The notes under the pieces: model-generated | The model's database searches: none | What the model was told of the DNA's origin: nothing | Seen by the model: the letters and a program-made list of their open reading frames with translations, nothing else | Translations under genes and position numbers: made by a program | NCBI GenBank assembly: GCA_964625225.1 | Contig: CAZVAR010000100.1 | Span: 1-14,219 of the forward strand | Source of the DNA: CAZVAR01 sp964625225 | Lineage (GTDB): Bacteria; Pseudomonadota; Alphaproteobacteria; JAJUGE01 | Length of the DNA stretch: 14,219 nt | Direction of reading: 5' to 3' | Shown: piece by piece, positions 7,994 to 14,219 of the stretch | How positions within the stretch are numbered: the stretch's first letter is position 1 | Layout of the letters: each line of letters starts with the position of its first letter

Positions 7994-8452
7994 ATGGATA
8001 GGCCGGTTGCGGTCGATTGTGTGGACATCGCCCGCGTCATGGAGATGATCCCGCACCGCTACCCGTTTCTGATGATCGACCGGGTGATCGATCTTGTGGT
8101 CGGTGAGCGCGCCGTCGGCGTGAAGAACGTCAGTATCAACGAGCCGCAGTTCCAGGGCCATTTCCCGCGTCGGGCGGTCATGCCCGGTGTCCTGATTATC
8201 GAGGCGATGGCCCAGACGGCTGCCGTGCTCGTCGTCCAGACGCTGGGTCCGGAAGCGGAAGGGAAGCTCGTCTATTTCATGACGGTGGATGGCGCCCGCT
8301 TCCGCCGCCCGGTGACGCCGGGCGACCAGATGCACATCCACGTCGAGAAGACCCGCCAGCGGGGCAATGTCTGGAAGTTCAGCGGCAGGGCCATGGTCGA
8401 CGGCGCGCTCGTGGCCGAGGCCGTCTACAGCGCGATGATCCTGGACGACTGA
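7994..8452 (+). CDS. fabZ: 3-hydroxyacyl-ACP dehydratase FabZ
   Basis: FabZ removes water from (3R)-hydroxyacyl-ACP in each cycle of type II fatty-acid synthesis. It competes with LpxA for hydroxyacyl-ACP, so their pairing links membrane phospholipid and lipid A supply. The 152-residue protein is of normal length with the hot-dog fold. The IPHRYPFLMIDRV motif is at 19-31. The catalytic pair is His56 (GHFP) and Glu70 (MPGVLIIEAMAQ), matching E. coli His54 and Glu68. Further family segments are VYFMTVDGARFRRPVTPGD and the C-terminal AMVDGALVAEA. The loop between the catalytic residues reads FPRRAVMPG, with Arg where E. coli has Gly. The stop TGA abuts the lpxA ATG with no spacer. Identity is secure. 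Confidence 0.97.
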   Translation: MDRPVAVDCVDIARVMEMIPHRYPFLMIDRVIDLVVGERAVGVKNVSINEPQFQGHFPRRAVMPGVLIIEAMAQTAAVLVVQTLGPEAEGKLVYFMTVDGARFRRPVTPGDQMHIHVEKTRQRGNVWKFSGRAMVDGALVAEAVYSAMILDD

Positions 8453-9250
8453 ATGGCCGAAGTGCATCCGACCGCGATCGTCGAGCCCGGTGCCGTCCTG
8501 GGCGACGGCGTCAGGGTCGGGCCGTTCTGCGTCGTCGGCTCCGAGGTCGAGCTCGGCGACGGCGTTCAACTGCTGTCGCACGTGGTCGTGACCGGCCGCA
8601 CCAAGGTGGGCGCGGGCACCTCGGTCTATCCGTTCGCGTCGATCGGGCACCGTCCGCAGGACATGAAATACCGGGGCGAGCCGTCGCGATTGGAGATCGG
8701 CCGCAACAACACGATCCGCGAGCACGTCACCATGAACCCCGGCACCGAGGGCGGTGGCATGGTGACGCGGGTCGGGGACCACGGGCTGTTCATGGTCGGA
8801 GCCCACGTCGCCCACGATTGCCAGATCGGCAACCATGTGATCCTCGCCAACAATGCCACCTTGGCCGGCCATGTAGAGGTCGGCGACTTCGCCATCGTCG
8901 GCGGTCTCGCTGCCGTCCACCAGTTCGTCAGGATCGGGGCGCACGCGATGATCGGCGGCATGTCCGGGGTCGATCACGACGTGCTGCCCTATGCCGTGGT
9001 GGTCGGCGAGCGCGCCCGGCTGACCGGCGCCAACCTGATCGGGATGCGCCGGCGCGGCTTCTCCCGTGAGGAGATCGATCAGCTCCGCGAGGCGATGCGC
9101 ATGCTGTTCGCGTCCGAGGGTACGATGGCCGACCGGCTGTCCGCGATCGCGGAGCGCTATGCGGGCAGCCGGACGGTCGCCGATCTGATCGCGTTCGTCT
9201 CGGCCGACTCCTCGCGAGCGTTGTGCCGGCCGCGCGACGATGTCGTCTAG
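8453..9250 (+). CDS. lpxA: UDP-N-acetylglucosamine acyltransferase LpxA
   Basis: LpxA moves a 3-hydroxyacyl chain from ACP to the 3-OH of UDP-GlcNAc, the first step of lipid A synthesis in the cytoplasm. The 265-residue protein begins with HPTAIVEPGAVLGDGVRVGP. It continues with about ten hexapeptide turns that form the left-handed beta helix, up to about residue 190. The catalytic base is His121 in GAHVAHDCQIGN (E. coli His125), with His118 beside it. The segments SIGHRPQDMKYRGEP, ILANNATLAGHV and NLIGMRRRGFSREEI are typical of LpxA and exclude LpxD, which also carries hexapeptides. The C-terminal helical domain is complete. The ATG directly follows the fabZ stop, and the 3' end overlaps lpxI by 11 bases. 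Confidence 0.97.
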   Translation: MAEVHPTAIVEPGAVLGDGVRVGPFCVVGSEVELGDGVQLLSHVVVTGRTKVGAGTSVYPFASIGHRPQDMKYRGEPSRLEIGRNNTIREHVTMNPGTEGGGMVTRVGDHGLFMVGAHVAHDCQIGNHVILANNATLAGHVEVGDFAIVGGLAAVHQFVRIGAHAMIGGMSGVDHDVLPYAVVVGERARLTGANLIGMRRRGFSREEIDQLREAMRMLFASEGTMADRLSAIAERYAGSRTVADLIAFVSADSSRALCRPRDDVV

Positions 9251-10067
9251 GCTCGGCATCGTTGCCGGCGGCGGCGATCTCCCCGGGCGTCTGATCGCGG
9301 CCTGCCGTGCCGTCGGGCGGGAGTGCTTCGTCCTCGCGATCGAGGGGCAGGCGGACCTCGCCATGCCGGAGGGCGTTCCGCACGCTTGGGTGCGGCTCGG
9401 CGCTGGTGCCGCGAGCCTGGCGCATCTGCGGGCGGCGGGCGTCGAGGAGCTGGTGCTCGCCGGTCGGATCCGGCGGCCCTCGCTGACCGCCCTGCGCCCC
9501 GACGCCGCCACCGCCCGCTTTCTCGCCGAGATCGGCATCAAGGCGCTGGGCGACGACGGGCTGCTGCGGCTGATCGTGCAACGTATCGAGCGGGAGGGAT
9601 TCCGGGTCGTGTCGGCGCAGGCCGTGCTCGGCGAGCTGCTGGCGGCCGAGGGTCCGATCGGCCGCCTCGTCCCGGATCCGATTGCGCAGGAGGACATCCG
9701 CCGCGGCCTCGAGGTGGCGCGGGCGATCGGTTGCGCCGATGTCGGCCAGGCGGTCGTGGTCCAGCAGGGGCTAGTGCTGGCCGTCGAGGCCATCGAGGGG
9801 ACCGACGCGATGATCGCCCGCGCCGGCGGGCTGCGCCGCGAGGGTCCCGGCGGCGTGCTCGTGAAGCGCAGCAAGCCGCAGCAGGACCGCCGGGTCGATC
9901 TGCCGGCGATCGGGCCGGAGACGGTGCGGCAGGCGGCGGCCGCCGGGCTGCGGGGCATCGCCGTGGAGGCCGGCGGCGTGCTGGTGATCCACCGGCAGGA
10001 GGTCGCCGCCCTGGCCGACCGCCTGGAGCTGTTCGTTGTCGGAATCCCCACCGCCCCGCCGGGATGA
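9240..10067 (+). CDS. lpxI: UDP-2,3-diacylglucosamine pyrophosphatase LpxI
   Basis: LpxI hydrolyses UDP-2,3-diacylglucosamine to lipid X and UMP. It replaces the unrelated LpxH in alphaproteobacteria and some other groups, and was formerly known as DUF1009. The 275-residue protein opens with the Gly-rich GIVAGGGDLPGRLI. The middle has LAGRIRRPSL and LGDDGLLRLIVQRIEREGF. The C-terminal domain contains QQGLVLAVEAIEGTDAMI and SKPQQDRRVDLPAIGPETV. Asp216 or Asp220 in the last block probably corresponds to the catalytic Asp225 of Caulobacter LpxI. That alignment is from memory and should be confirmed. The start overlaps the end of lpxA and the 3' end contains the lpxB start. Its position between lpxA and lpxB matches the usual order in alphaproteobacteria. 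Confidence 0.95.
   Translation: MSSRLGIVAGGGDLPGRLIAACRAVGRECFVLAIEGQADLAMPEGVPHAWVRLGAGAASLAHLRAAGVEELVLAGRIRRPSLTALRPDAATARFLAEIGIKALGDDGLLRLIVQRIEREGFRVVSAQAVLGELLAAEGPIGRLVPDPIAQEDIRRGLEVARAIGCADVGQAVVVQQGLVLAVEAIEGTDAMIARAGGLRREGPGGVLVKRSKPQQDRRVDLPAIGPETVRQAAAAGLRGIAVEAGGVLVIHRQEVAALADRLELFVVGIPTAPPG
10025..10028 (+). promoter_or_regulatory. Ribosome binding site deciding the lpxB TTG start, inside lpxI
   Basis: GGAG seven bases upstream of TTG 10036 is the only well-placed Shine-Dalgarno-like stretch near the start of the LpxB frame. The frame has no ATG or GTG between its upstream stop (TGA 9985-9987) and the first conserved LpxB residues. This makes the TTG the best candidate. Confidence 0.6.
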
Positions 10068-11280
10068 CGCGCCGGAGCCCGGCGCCGGACCGCTGGTCTA
10101 TATCGTCGCCTGTGAGCCCTCCGGCGACGCGCTGGGCGCCGGCCTGATCGCGGCCCTGCGCCGCCGCTCCGGCGGCGCCGTGCGGTTCGCCGGGCTCGGC
10201 GGTGAGCGGATGGCGGCGGAGGGCTTCCGCAGCCTCTATCCGCTGCGGGAGTTCGCCGTCATGGGCTTCGCGGAGGTGCTGCCGCGCATTCCGCGGCTGC
10301 TGCGGCGGCAGCGGGCGATCGTGCGGGATATCCGCGCCCGCCGGCCGGCCGCAATCGTCACCATCGATTCGTCCAGCTTCAATAAGCGGCTGGCCGATCG
10401 GCTGATCCGGGCCGGCGTTGCCGCGCCCCGCATCCATTACGTCGCACCCATGGTCTGGGCGTGGCGCCCGGGGCGCGTGCACGGAATGGCGCGCCGCTTC
10501 GATCATCTCATGACCCTGTTTCCGTTCGAGCCGCCGCTGTTCGAGGCGGCCGGGCTGCCGGCCACCTGCGTCGGCCATCCGGCGATCGAGGCGGAACAGG
10601 GCGACGGTGCTGCCTTCCGGCACCGGCACGGCATCGGGCCGGAGGCACCGCTCCTCTGCATCCTCCCCGGTAGTCGCCCGGGGGAGGTGACGCGGCTGCT
10701 GCCCGTGTTCGGCGCGGCCGTCGCGCGTCTGCGCGCGGTCGTTCCCGGCTTGCGCGTCGTTGCGCCGACCGTTCCGCTGGTCGCCGAGGCGGTCGAGACG
10801 GCCCTCGCCGGCTGGGGGCTGCCGGCCGCGACCGTTCGGAGCGAGTCCGAGAAGCGCGATGCCTTCGCCGCGAGCGACGCGGCGCTGGCGGCTTCGGGAA
10901 CGGTGACGCTGGAGCTGGGCCTGAGCGGGGTGCCGATGGTCGTGGCCTACCGCGCCCATCCGCTGACGATCTGGCTTGCCGCCCGCCTCATCCGGGTTCC
11001 GCATGTGAGCCTCGTCAACATCCTGCTGGAGCGCGGGCTGGTCCCGGAGCTGCTCGGCGACGCCTGCCGCCCGGACGCGCTTGCCGATGCGCTCCGGCTG
11101 GCGCTGTGCGATCCGGCCGAGCGGTCGCGGCAGCGCGCTGGGTTCGTCGAGCTCCGCCGCCGCCTCGACCAGGGCGGGCCGCCGCCCAGCATGCGTGCCG
11201 CCCAACTCGTGCTCGCCCTTGCCGGAGCGGCACGGCCGGGCCAGATTCCGGATCTCAAGCCACACGGAGGAGAGCGATGA
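10036..11280 (+). CDS. lpxB: Lipid-A-disaccharide synthase LpxB
   Basis: LpxB is a GT-B (family GT19) glycosyltransferase that joins lipid X to UDP-diacylglucosamine, giving the lipid A disaccharide at the inner membrane face. The 414-residue product, counted from TTG 10036, has the N-terminal block YIVACEPSGDALGAGLI (residues 22-38). YVAPMVWAWRPGRVHG covers about 135-150. ILPGSRPGEV is at 209-218. The C-terminal donor-binding part includes ASGTVTLELGLSGVPMVVAY and VSLVNILLERGLVPELL. The usual Gly before Glu in the first block is Cys26. The start is unusual: TTG within the last 32 bases of lpxI, supported by GGAG seven bases upstream. The nearby ATG at 10064 is in another frame and leads only to a short shadow ORF. 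Product identity is secure and the start moderately so. Confidence 0.95.
   Translation: MSESPPPRRDDAPEPGAGPLVYIVACEPSGDALGAGLIAALRRRSGGAVRFAGLGGERMAAEGFRSLYPLREFAVMGFAEVLPRIPRLLRRQRAIVRDIRARRPAAIVTIDSSSFNKRLADRLIRAGVAAPRIHYVAPMVWAWRPGRVHGMARRFDHLMTLFPFEPPLFEAAGLPATCVGHPAIEAEQGDGAAFRHRHGIGPEAPLLCILPGSRPGEVTRLLPVFGAAVARLRAVVPGLRVVAPTVPLVAEAVETALAGWGLPAATVRSESEKRDAFAASDAALAASGTVTLELGLSGVPMVVAYRAHPLTIWLAARLIRVPHVSLVNILLERGLVPELLGDACRPDALADALRLALCDPAERSRQRAGFVELRRRLDQGGPPPSMRAAQLVLALAGAARPGQIPDLKPHGGER
11266..11270 (+). promoter_or_regulatory. Strong ribosome binding site of gloA
   Basis: GGAGG followed by AGAG lies six bases before the ATG at 11277, within the last codons of lpxB. It is the best Shine-Dalgarno match in the window. 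It fixes the gloA start and argues against the upstream extension of this frame. Confidence 0.8.
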
Positions 11281-11723
11281 ACGATGCCACCCCCTCGACG
11301 TCGCCGCAGGGGACGGCCGGCATTCAGTACGACCGGTTCCGTCTGCTGCACACGATGCTTCGGGTCCGCGACCTCGACAAGTCGCTCGACTTCTACACGC
11401 GGCTGCTCGGGATGAAGCTGCTCCGGAAGAAGGACTATCCCAGCGGCGAGTTCACGCTCGCCTTCGTCGGTTATGGCGACGAGGACACCACCGCCGTCGT
11501 CGAGCTGACGCACAATTGGGGGCGGACGGAGCCCTACGATCTTGGCGACGGCTACGGGCATCTGGCGATCGGCGTGCCGGACATCTATGCGACCTGCAGC
11601 GCGCTCGAAAAGGAAGGGGTCAAGATCCCGCGCCCGCCCGGCCCCATGAAGCACGGCGGCAGCGTGATCGCCTTCATCGAGGACCCCGACGGCTACAAGA
11701 TCGAGCTGATCGAGCGGAAATGA
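11277..11723 (+). CDS. gloA: Lactoylglutathione lyase (glyoxalase I)
   Basis: Glyoxalase I isomerises the hemithioacetal of methylglyoxal and glutathione to S-lactoylglutathione, detoxifying a glycolytic by-product in the cytosol. The 148-residue protein has the paired beta-alpha-beta-beta-beta modules of the vicinal-oxygen-chelate fold. The four metal ligands are all present: His25 (LLHTMLRVRDL), Glu76 (VVELTHNWG), His95 (GYGHLAIGV) and Glu143 (YKIELIE). They align with E. coli His5, Glu56, His74 and Glu122. FYTRLLGMKLLRK and EDPDGYKIE are further hallmarks. The short form resembles the Ni-dependent E. coli class, but the metal here is an inference. About 20 extra, poorly conserved residues precede the domain. 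The ATG overlaps the lpxB TGA (ATGA), so it is probably co-translated as the last gene of the run. Confidence 0.96.
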   Translation: MNDATPSTSPQGTAGIQYDRFRLLHTMLRVRDLDKSLDFYTRLLGMKLLRKKDYPSGEFTLAFVGYGDEDTTAVVELTHNWGRTEPYDLGDGYGHLAIGVPDIYATCSALEKEGVKIPRPPGPMKHGGSVIAFIEDPDGYKIELIERK

Positions 11724-11743
11724 AACGCCGCTGAGCGCCCTCG

Positions 11744-11782
11744 GGAGCGCATCGTCGCCGGCTTGCGGCGGCGACGCGCTCC
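11744..11782. repeat. 17-bp stem-loop 20 bases after gloA
   Basis: The arms at 11744-11760 and 11766-11782 pair over 17 positions with one A-C mismatch and one G-U pair, around the loop GCTTG. On the + strand no T run follows, so it is not a textbook intrinsic terminator. It could be a degraded terminator, a mRNA 3'-end stabiliser, or one copy of a dispersed palindromic repeat. A smaller 5-bp hairpin follows at 11784-11797. The structure is clear. The role is not. Confidence 0.6.
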
Positions 11783-11817
11783 TCCCGCCGCTGCGGGCGT
11801 CGGTGTTCCCGTAAGGA

Positions 11818-11843
11818 AAGGGCGGCCCCGCGGGGCCGCCCTT
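11818..11843. terminator. Probable bidirectional terminator between convergent gloA and gltA
   Basis: This is a perfect 26-bp palindrome, beginning AAGGGCGGCCCC and ending in its complement. It lies 28 bases beyond the gltA stop and 94 bases beyond the gloA stop. On the - strand the stem is followed by TTCCTTAC, and on the + strand by a pyrimidine-rich stretch (CGTGTCTTCTC). The T runs are weak, but the A-rich and T-rich ends of the very GC-rich stem fit an intrinsic terminator serving gltA, and possibly the + strand run too. Confidence 0.75.
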
Positions 11844-11871
11844 CGTGTCTTCTCCGTCCTGCAGGGGCGGG

Positions 11872-13176
11872 TCAGCGCTGGTCCAGCGGGACGTAGTCCC
11901 GCCGCGCCGGCCCGGTATAGAGCTGGCGCGGGCGATTGATCTTCTGCGAGGGGTCCTCGATCAGCTCGTTCCACTGCGCGATCCAGCCGACCGTGCGGCC
12001 GACCGCGAACAGGGCCGTGAACATGCTGGTCGGGAAGCCCATCGCCTTGAGAATGATGCCGGAGTAGAAGTCCACGTTCGGGTACAGGCGGCGCTGGACG
12101 AAGTAATCGTCCTCGAGCGCGATCTTCTCCAGCGCCATGGCGACTTCGAGCAGCGGGTCGTGGATCCCGAGCTCGCCGAGAACCTGGTGCGCGGCCTTGC
12201 GAATGACGCTGGCGCGCGGGTCGTAGTTCTTGTAGACGCGGTGGCCGAAGCCCATCAGGCGGAACGGGTCGTCCGGGTCCTTCGCCTTCTTGACCCACTC
12301 GCCGACGCGGGCCTTGTCGCCGATCTGGTTCAGCATCTTCAGCACCTCCTCGTTGGCGCCCCCGTGCGAGGGGCCCCAAAGGGCGGCGCAGCCTGCGGCG
12401 ATACAGGCGAAGGGATTGGCTCCGGTCGAGCCGGCCAGCCGCACCGTCGAGGCCGATGCGTTCTGCTCGTGGTCGGCATGCAGGATGAAGATCAGGTCGA
12501 GCGCCTTCGCCACGACCGGATTGACCACGTAATCCTCGGCGGGAACGGCAAAGCACATCCGCAGGAAGTTCGAGGCGTAGTCGAGATCGTTGCGCGGATA
12601 GACGAAAGGTTGCCCGATCGAATACTTGAAAGCCATCGCCGCGATCGTCGGCATCTTGGCGATGAGCCGGTACGGCGCGACGGTGCGGTGCCACGGATCG
12701 GAAATGTCGATGCTGTCATGGTAGAAGGCCGACAGCGCTCCGACGACGCCGCACATCACCGCCATCGGGTGCGCGTCGCGGCGGAAGCCGCGGAAGAAGT
12801 TGTTGATCTGGTCGTGCACCATCGTGTGGTGCGTCACGTCCCAGACGAACTTGTCCTTCTGCTGCCGGGTCGGCAGTTCGCCGAAGAGGAGGAGGTAGCA
12901 CACCTCCATGAAATCGCTCTTCTCGGCAAGCTGCTCGATCGGATAGCCGCGATAGAGGAGAACGCCTTCGTCGCCGTCGATATAGGTGATCTTCGACTGG
13001 CAGCTTCCGGTGGCGGTGTAGCCGGGATCGTAGGTGAAGTACCCCAGATCCTTATAGAGATTACGGATATCGATGACCTTGGCGCCGGCGGTGCCGCTCA
13101 ACAGCGGGAACGTCGTCTGCCTGCCCGTCACGTTGTCGGTGACCGTGACGGTCTCGTTGGACTTCAAATCAGCCAT
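11872..13176 (-). CDS. gltA: Citrate synthase (type II)
   Basis: Citrate synthase condenses oxaloacetate and acetyl-CoA, the entry step of the TCA cycle. The 434-residue protein is typical of the Gram-negative hexameric type. It has an N-terminal beta domain (TFPLLSGTAGAKVIDIRNLY) and FTYDPGYTATGSCQSKITYI. The YRGYPIEQLAEKSDFMEVCY block follows, then LHADHEQNASASTVR. The catalytic residues are His271 (GPSHGGAN), His312 (GFGHRVYKNYDPRA) and Asp369 (NVDFYSG), each seven positions after E. coli His264, His305 and Asp362. At the position of E. coli Cys206, linked to NADH inhibition, this protein has Ala213, so NADH sensitivity should not be assumed. The start ATG at 13176 has AGGGA about nine bases upstream. 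It reads in the same direction as gltX, converges on gloA, and probably has its own promoter in the 103-bp gap. Confidence 0.98.
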   Translation of the reverse strand: MADLKSNETVTVTDNVTGRQTTFPLLSGTAGAKVIDIRNLYKDLGYFTYDPGYTATGSCQSKITYIDGDEGVLLYRGYPIEQLAEKSDFMEVCYLLLFGELPTRQQKDKFVWDVTHHTMVHDQINNFFRGFRRDAHPMAVMCGVVGALSAFYHDSIDISDPWHRTVAPYRLIAKMPTIAAMAFKYSIGQPFVYPRNDLDYASNFLRMCFAVPAEDYVVNPVVAKALDLIFILHADHEQNASASTVRLAGSTGANPFACIAAGCAALWGPSHGGANEEVLKMLNQIGDKARVGEWVKKAKDPDDPFRLMGFGHRVYKNYDPRASVIRKAAHQVLGELGIHDPLLEVAMALEKIALEDDYFVQRRLYPNVDFYSGIILKAMGFPTSMFTALFAVGRTVGWIAQWNELIEDPSQKINRPRQLYTGPARRDYVPLDQR

Positions 13177-13229
13177 CTTATCCGATCCCTAGGAGTAGGA
13201 CGGGCTAGGCGCCCCTGCTGTCCGGCCAG

Positions 13230-13258
13230 AGAATAGTGCCGCCGCTCCCGTTAGGCAA
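13230..13258 (-). promoter_or_regulatory. Candidate sigma-70-type promoter of gltA
   Basis: On the - strand, TTGCCT (13253-13258) and TATTCT (13230-13235) are separated by exactly 17 bases. Transcription would start near 13223 and leave a leader of about 45-50 bases before the gltA ATG. The hexamers match the consensus at four of six positions each (TTGACA, TATAAT). The rest of the 103-bp gap (13177-13279) holds no other obvious element and no clear gltX terminator, so read-through from gltX is also possible. Confidence 0.5.
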
Positions 13259-13279
13259 TTCCGTGGAGCCGGCGGAAAA

Positions 13280-14219
13280 TCAAGTATCGGCGGGTTCTCC
13301 GACGTCGCTCAGGCGGCCCAGGACCTCGTCGCGGCCGAGGATCGCCACGACCTCGAAGATCCCCGGTGACACGGTCGAGCCGGTGAGCGCCGCCCGCAGC
13401 GGCTGCGCCACCTTGCCCAGCTTCAGGCCACGCTCCTGGGCGAAGTCGCGGACGGCCGATTCGACCGTCGCCTCCGACCAGTCCGTCAGGTCCGCCAGCG
13501 CGGCGCGCAGGTCCAGGAGCATCGGGCGGGCGTCTCCGCTCAGCAGCCGCCGCGCGGAGTCGTCCAGCGGCAGCGGCCGCGATCGCACGTAGAAGGCCGC
13601 ATTGTCGGCCAGCTCGACCAGCGTCTTCGCCCGGGTCTTCAGGCCGTCCATGCCGCGGCGGACCCGATCGAGCAGTTCGGAGGACAGGGGGCGCCCGGCG
13701 GCGTCCTCCAGCCGGGGACGGATCAGCTCGAGCAGCCGGTCGTTGTCCGCCTCCCGGATGTAATGCCCGTTCAGGTTCAGCAGCTTCGCCATGTCGAACC
13801 GGGCCGGCGAGCGGCCGACTCCCCCGAGATCGAACAGGCGTATCGCCTCCTCGGTGTCGACGATCTCGACGTCGCCGTGCCCCCAGCCGAGCCGCAGCAG
13901 ATAGTTGCGCATGGCCTCGGGCAGCATGCCCATGTCGCGGTACGCCTCGATGCCCAGGGCGCCGTGCCGCTTCGACAGCTTGGCACCGTCGGGGCCGTGG
14001 ATCAGCGGAATGTGGGCGAACTCCGGCAGGGGCCAGCGCATCGCCTTGAAGACCTGCGCCTGGCGAAAGGCATTGTTCAGGTGATCGTCGCCGCGGATCA
14101 CGTGGGTGATCCCCATGTCGTGATCGTCGACCACGACCGAGAGCATGTAGGTGGGCGTGCCGTCGGCGCGCAGCAGCACCATGTCGTCGAGCTGCTCGTG
14201 GGCGACGCGGACCTCGCCC
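13280..14219 (-). CDS. gltX: Glutamyl-tRNA synthetase, C-terminal part (5' end outside window)
   Basis: This class I aminoacyl-tRNA synthetase charges tRNA with glutamate. The frame is open to the window edge (last full codon at 14216-14218), giving 312 residues of a protein of usually about 460-480. The ATP-site HIGH motif therefore lies outside. Visible parts are VRVAHEQLDDMVLLRADGTP, YMLSVVVDDHDMGITHVIRG with DDHLNNAFRQ, and the KMSKS-type motif KLSKR at bases 13967-13981 followed by HGALGIEAYRDMGMLPEAM. The alpha-helical anticodon-binding domain ends in LTGSTVSPGIFEVVAILG. Alphaproteobacteria often carry two GltX paralogues, one of which may also charge tRNA-Gln. Which one this is cannot be decided from this part. 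It ends 103 bases before the gltA start on the same strand, a neighbourhood known from other alphaproteobacteria. Confidence 0.96.
   Translation of the reverse strand, partial: GEVRVAHEQLDDMVLLRADGTPTYMLSVVVDDHDMGITHVIRGDDHLNNAFRQAQVFKAMRWPLPEFAHIPLIHGPDGAKLSKRHGALGIEAYRDMGMLPEAMRNYLLRLGWGHGDVEIVDTEEAIRLFDLGGVGRSPARFDMAKLLNLNGHYIREADNDRLLELIRPRLEDAAGRPLSSELLDRVRRGMDGLKTRAKTLVELADNAAFYVRSRPLPLDDSARRLLSGDARPMLLDLRAALADLTDWSEATVESAVRDFAQERGLKLGKVAQPLRAALTGSTVSPGIFEVVAILGRDEVLGRLSDVGEPADT

Noticed and set aside
8453..9250. Possibility that the hexapeptide protein is LpxD rather than LpxA
   Set aside because: The start HPTAIVEPGA, GHRPQDMKYRGEP, AHVAHDC and LIGMRRRGFSREEI blocks and the 265-residue length are those of LpxA. 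LpxD is longer, about 340 residues, with a different N-terminal domain.
7688..10051. Open antisense frame of 787 codons opposite skp-fabZ-lpxA-lpxI
   Set aside because: In very GC-rich DNA the frame complementary to strongly biased codons often lacks stops. The translation is low-complexity, rich in Arg, Ala, Ser and Pro, resembles no family, and lies across four well-supported genes.
9538..11265. Open antisense frame of 575 codons opposite lpxI and lpxB
   Set aside because: The composition is typical of a shadow frame (Arg, Gly, Pro and Ala runs), and the opposite strand has two complete, recognisable enzymes.
11106..11276. 57-residue N-terminal extension of GloA inside lpxB
   Set aside because: It is Arg- and Pro-rich shadow sequence, and the ATG at 11277 has the strongest ribosome binding site in the window.
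11845..13236. Plus-strand open frame of 463 codons across gltA
   Set aside because: It is the complement of the gltA coding frame. Citrate synthase on the - strand has every catalytic residue, and the plus-strand translation matches nothing.

Overview
The window is a GC-rich chromosomal stretch from a Gram-negative bacterium, most likely an alphaproteobacterium close to the Rhodospirillales. The reasons are the gene order pyrH-frr-uppS-cdsA-dxr-rseP-bamA-skp-fabZ-lpxA-lpxI-lpxB, the use of LpxI rather than LpxH for UDP-diacylglucosamine hydrolysis, an RseP with a single PDZ domain, and gltA and gltX facing the lipid A genes. The family assignments rest on motifs read from the translations. 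The taxonomic call is an inference.

Region 1 (1-11723, all + strand) is one tightly packed run of 13 genes, the first cut by the window edge. It starts with nucleotide and translation housekeeping: pyrH (UMP kinase, 3' part) and frr (ribosome recycling). It continues with undecaprenyl diphosphate synthesis (uppS), CDP-diacylglycerol synthesis (cdsA), the committed MEP-pathway step (dxr), an intramembrane site-2 protease (rseP), the outer-membrane protein insertase (bamA) and a periplasmic chaperone (skp). It ends with fatty-acid and lipid A synthesis (fabZ, lpxA, lpxI, lpxB) and glyoxalase I (gloA). Most junctions are overlaps or gaps of a few bases, so translational coupling and long co-transcripts are likely. 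The only sizeable internal gap is 101 bp between skp and fabZ. This is where relatives commonly carry lpxD, and no lpxD is present in the window.

Region 2 (11724-11871) lies between convergent genes and holds two strong hairpins. One is 20 bases after gloA. The other is a perfect 26-bp palindrome 28 bases after gltA and is probably a terminator usable from both sides.

Region 3 (11872-14219, - strand) carries gltA (citrate synthase) downstream of gltX (glutamyl-tRNA synthetase, 5' end outside the window). A plausible sigma-70-type promoter for gltA sits in the 103-bp gap between them.

The genes of region 1 form an envelope-biogenesis programme: isoprenoid carrier lipid, phospholipid precursor, beta-barrel assembly and lipid A backbone. 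Apart from the cut ends, no gene appears broken. I saw no mobile element, tRNA, rRNA, CRISPR array, toxin-antitoxin pair or defence system. This is essentially a conserved core region, and I found no convincing undescribed system. The most useful leads are the missing lpxD, the TTG start of lpxB, gloA attached to the lipid A genes, and the paired hairpins.
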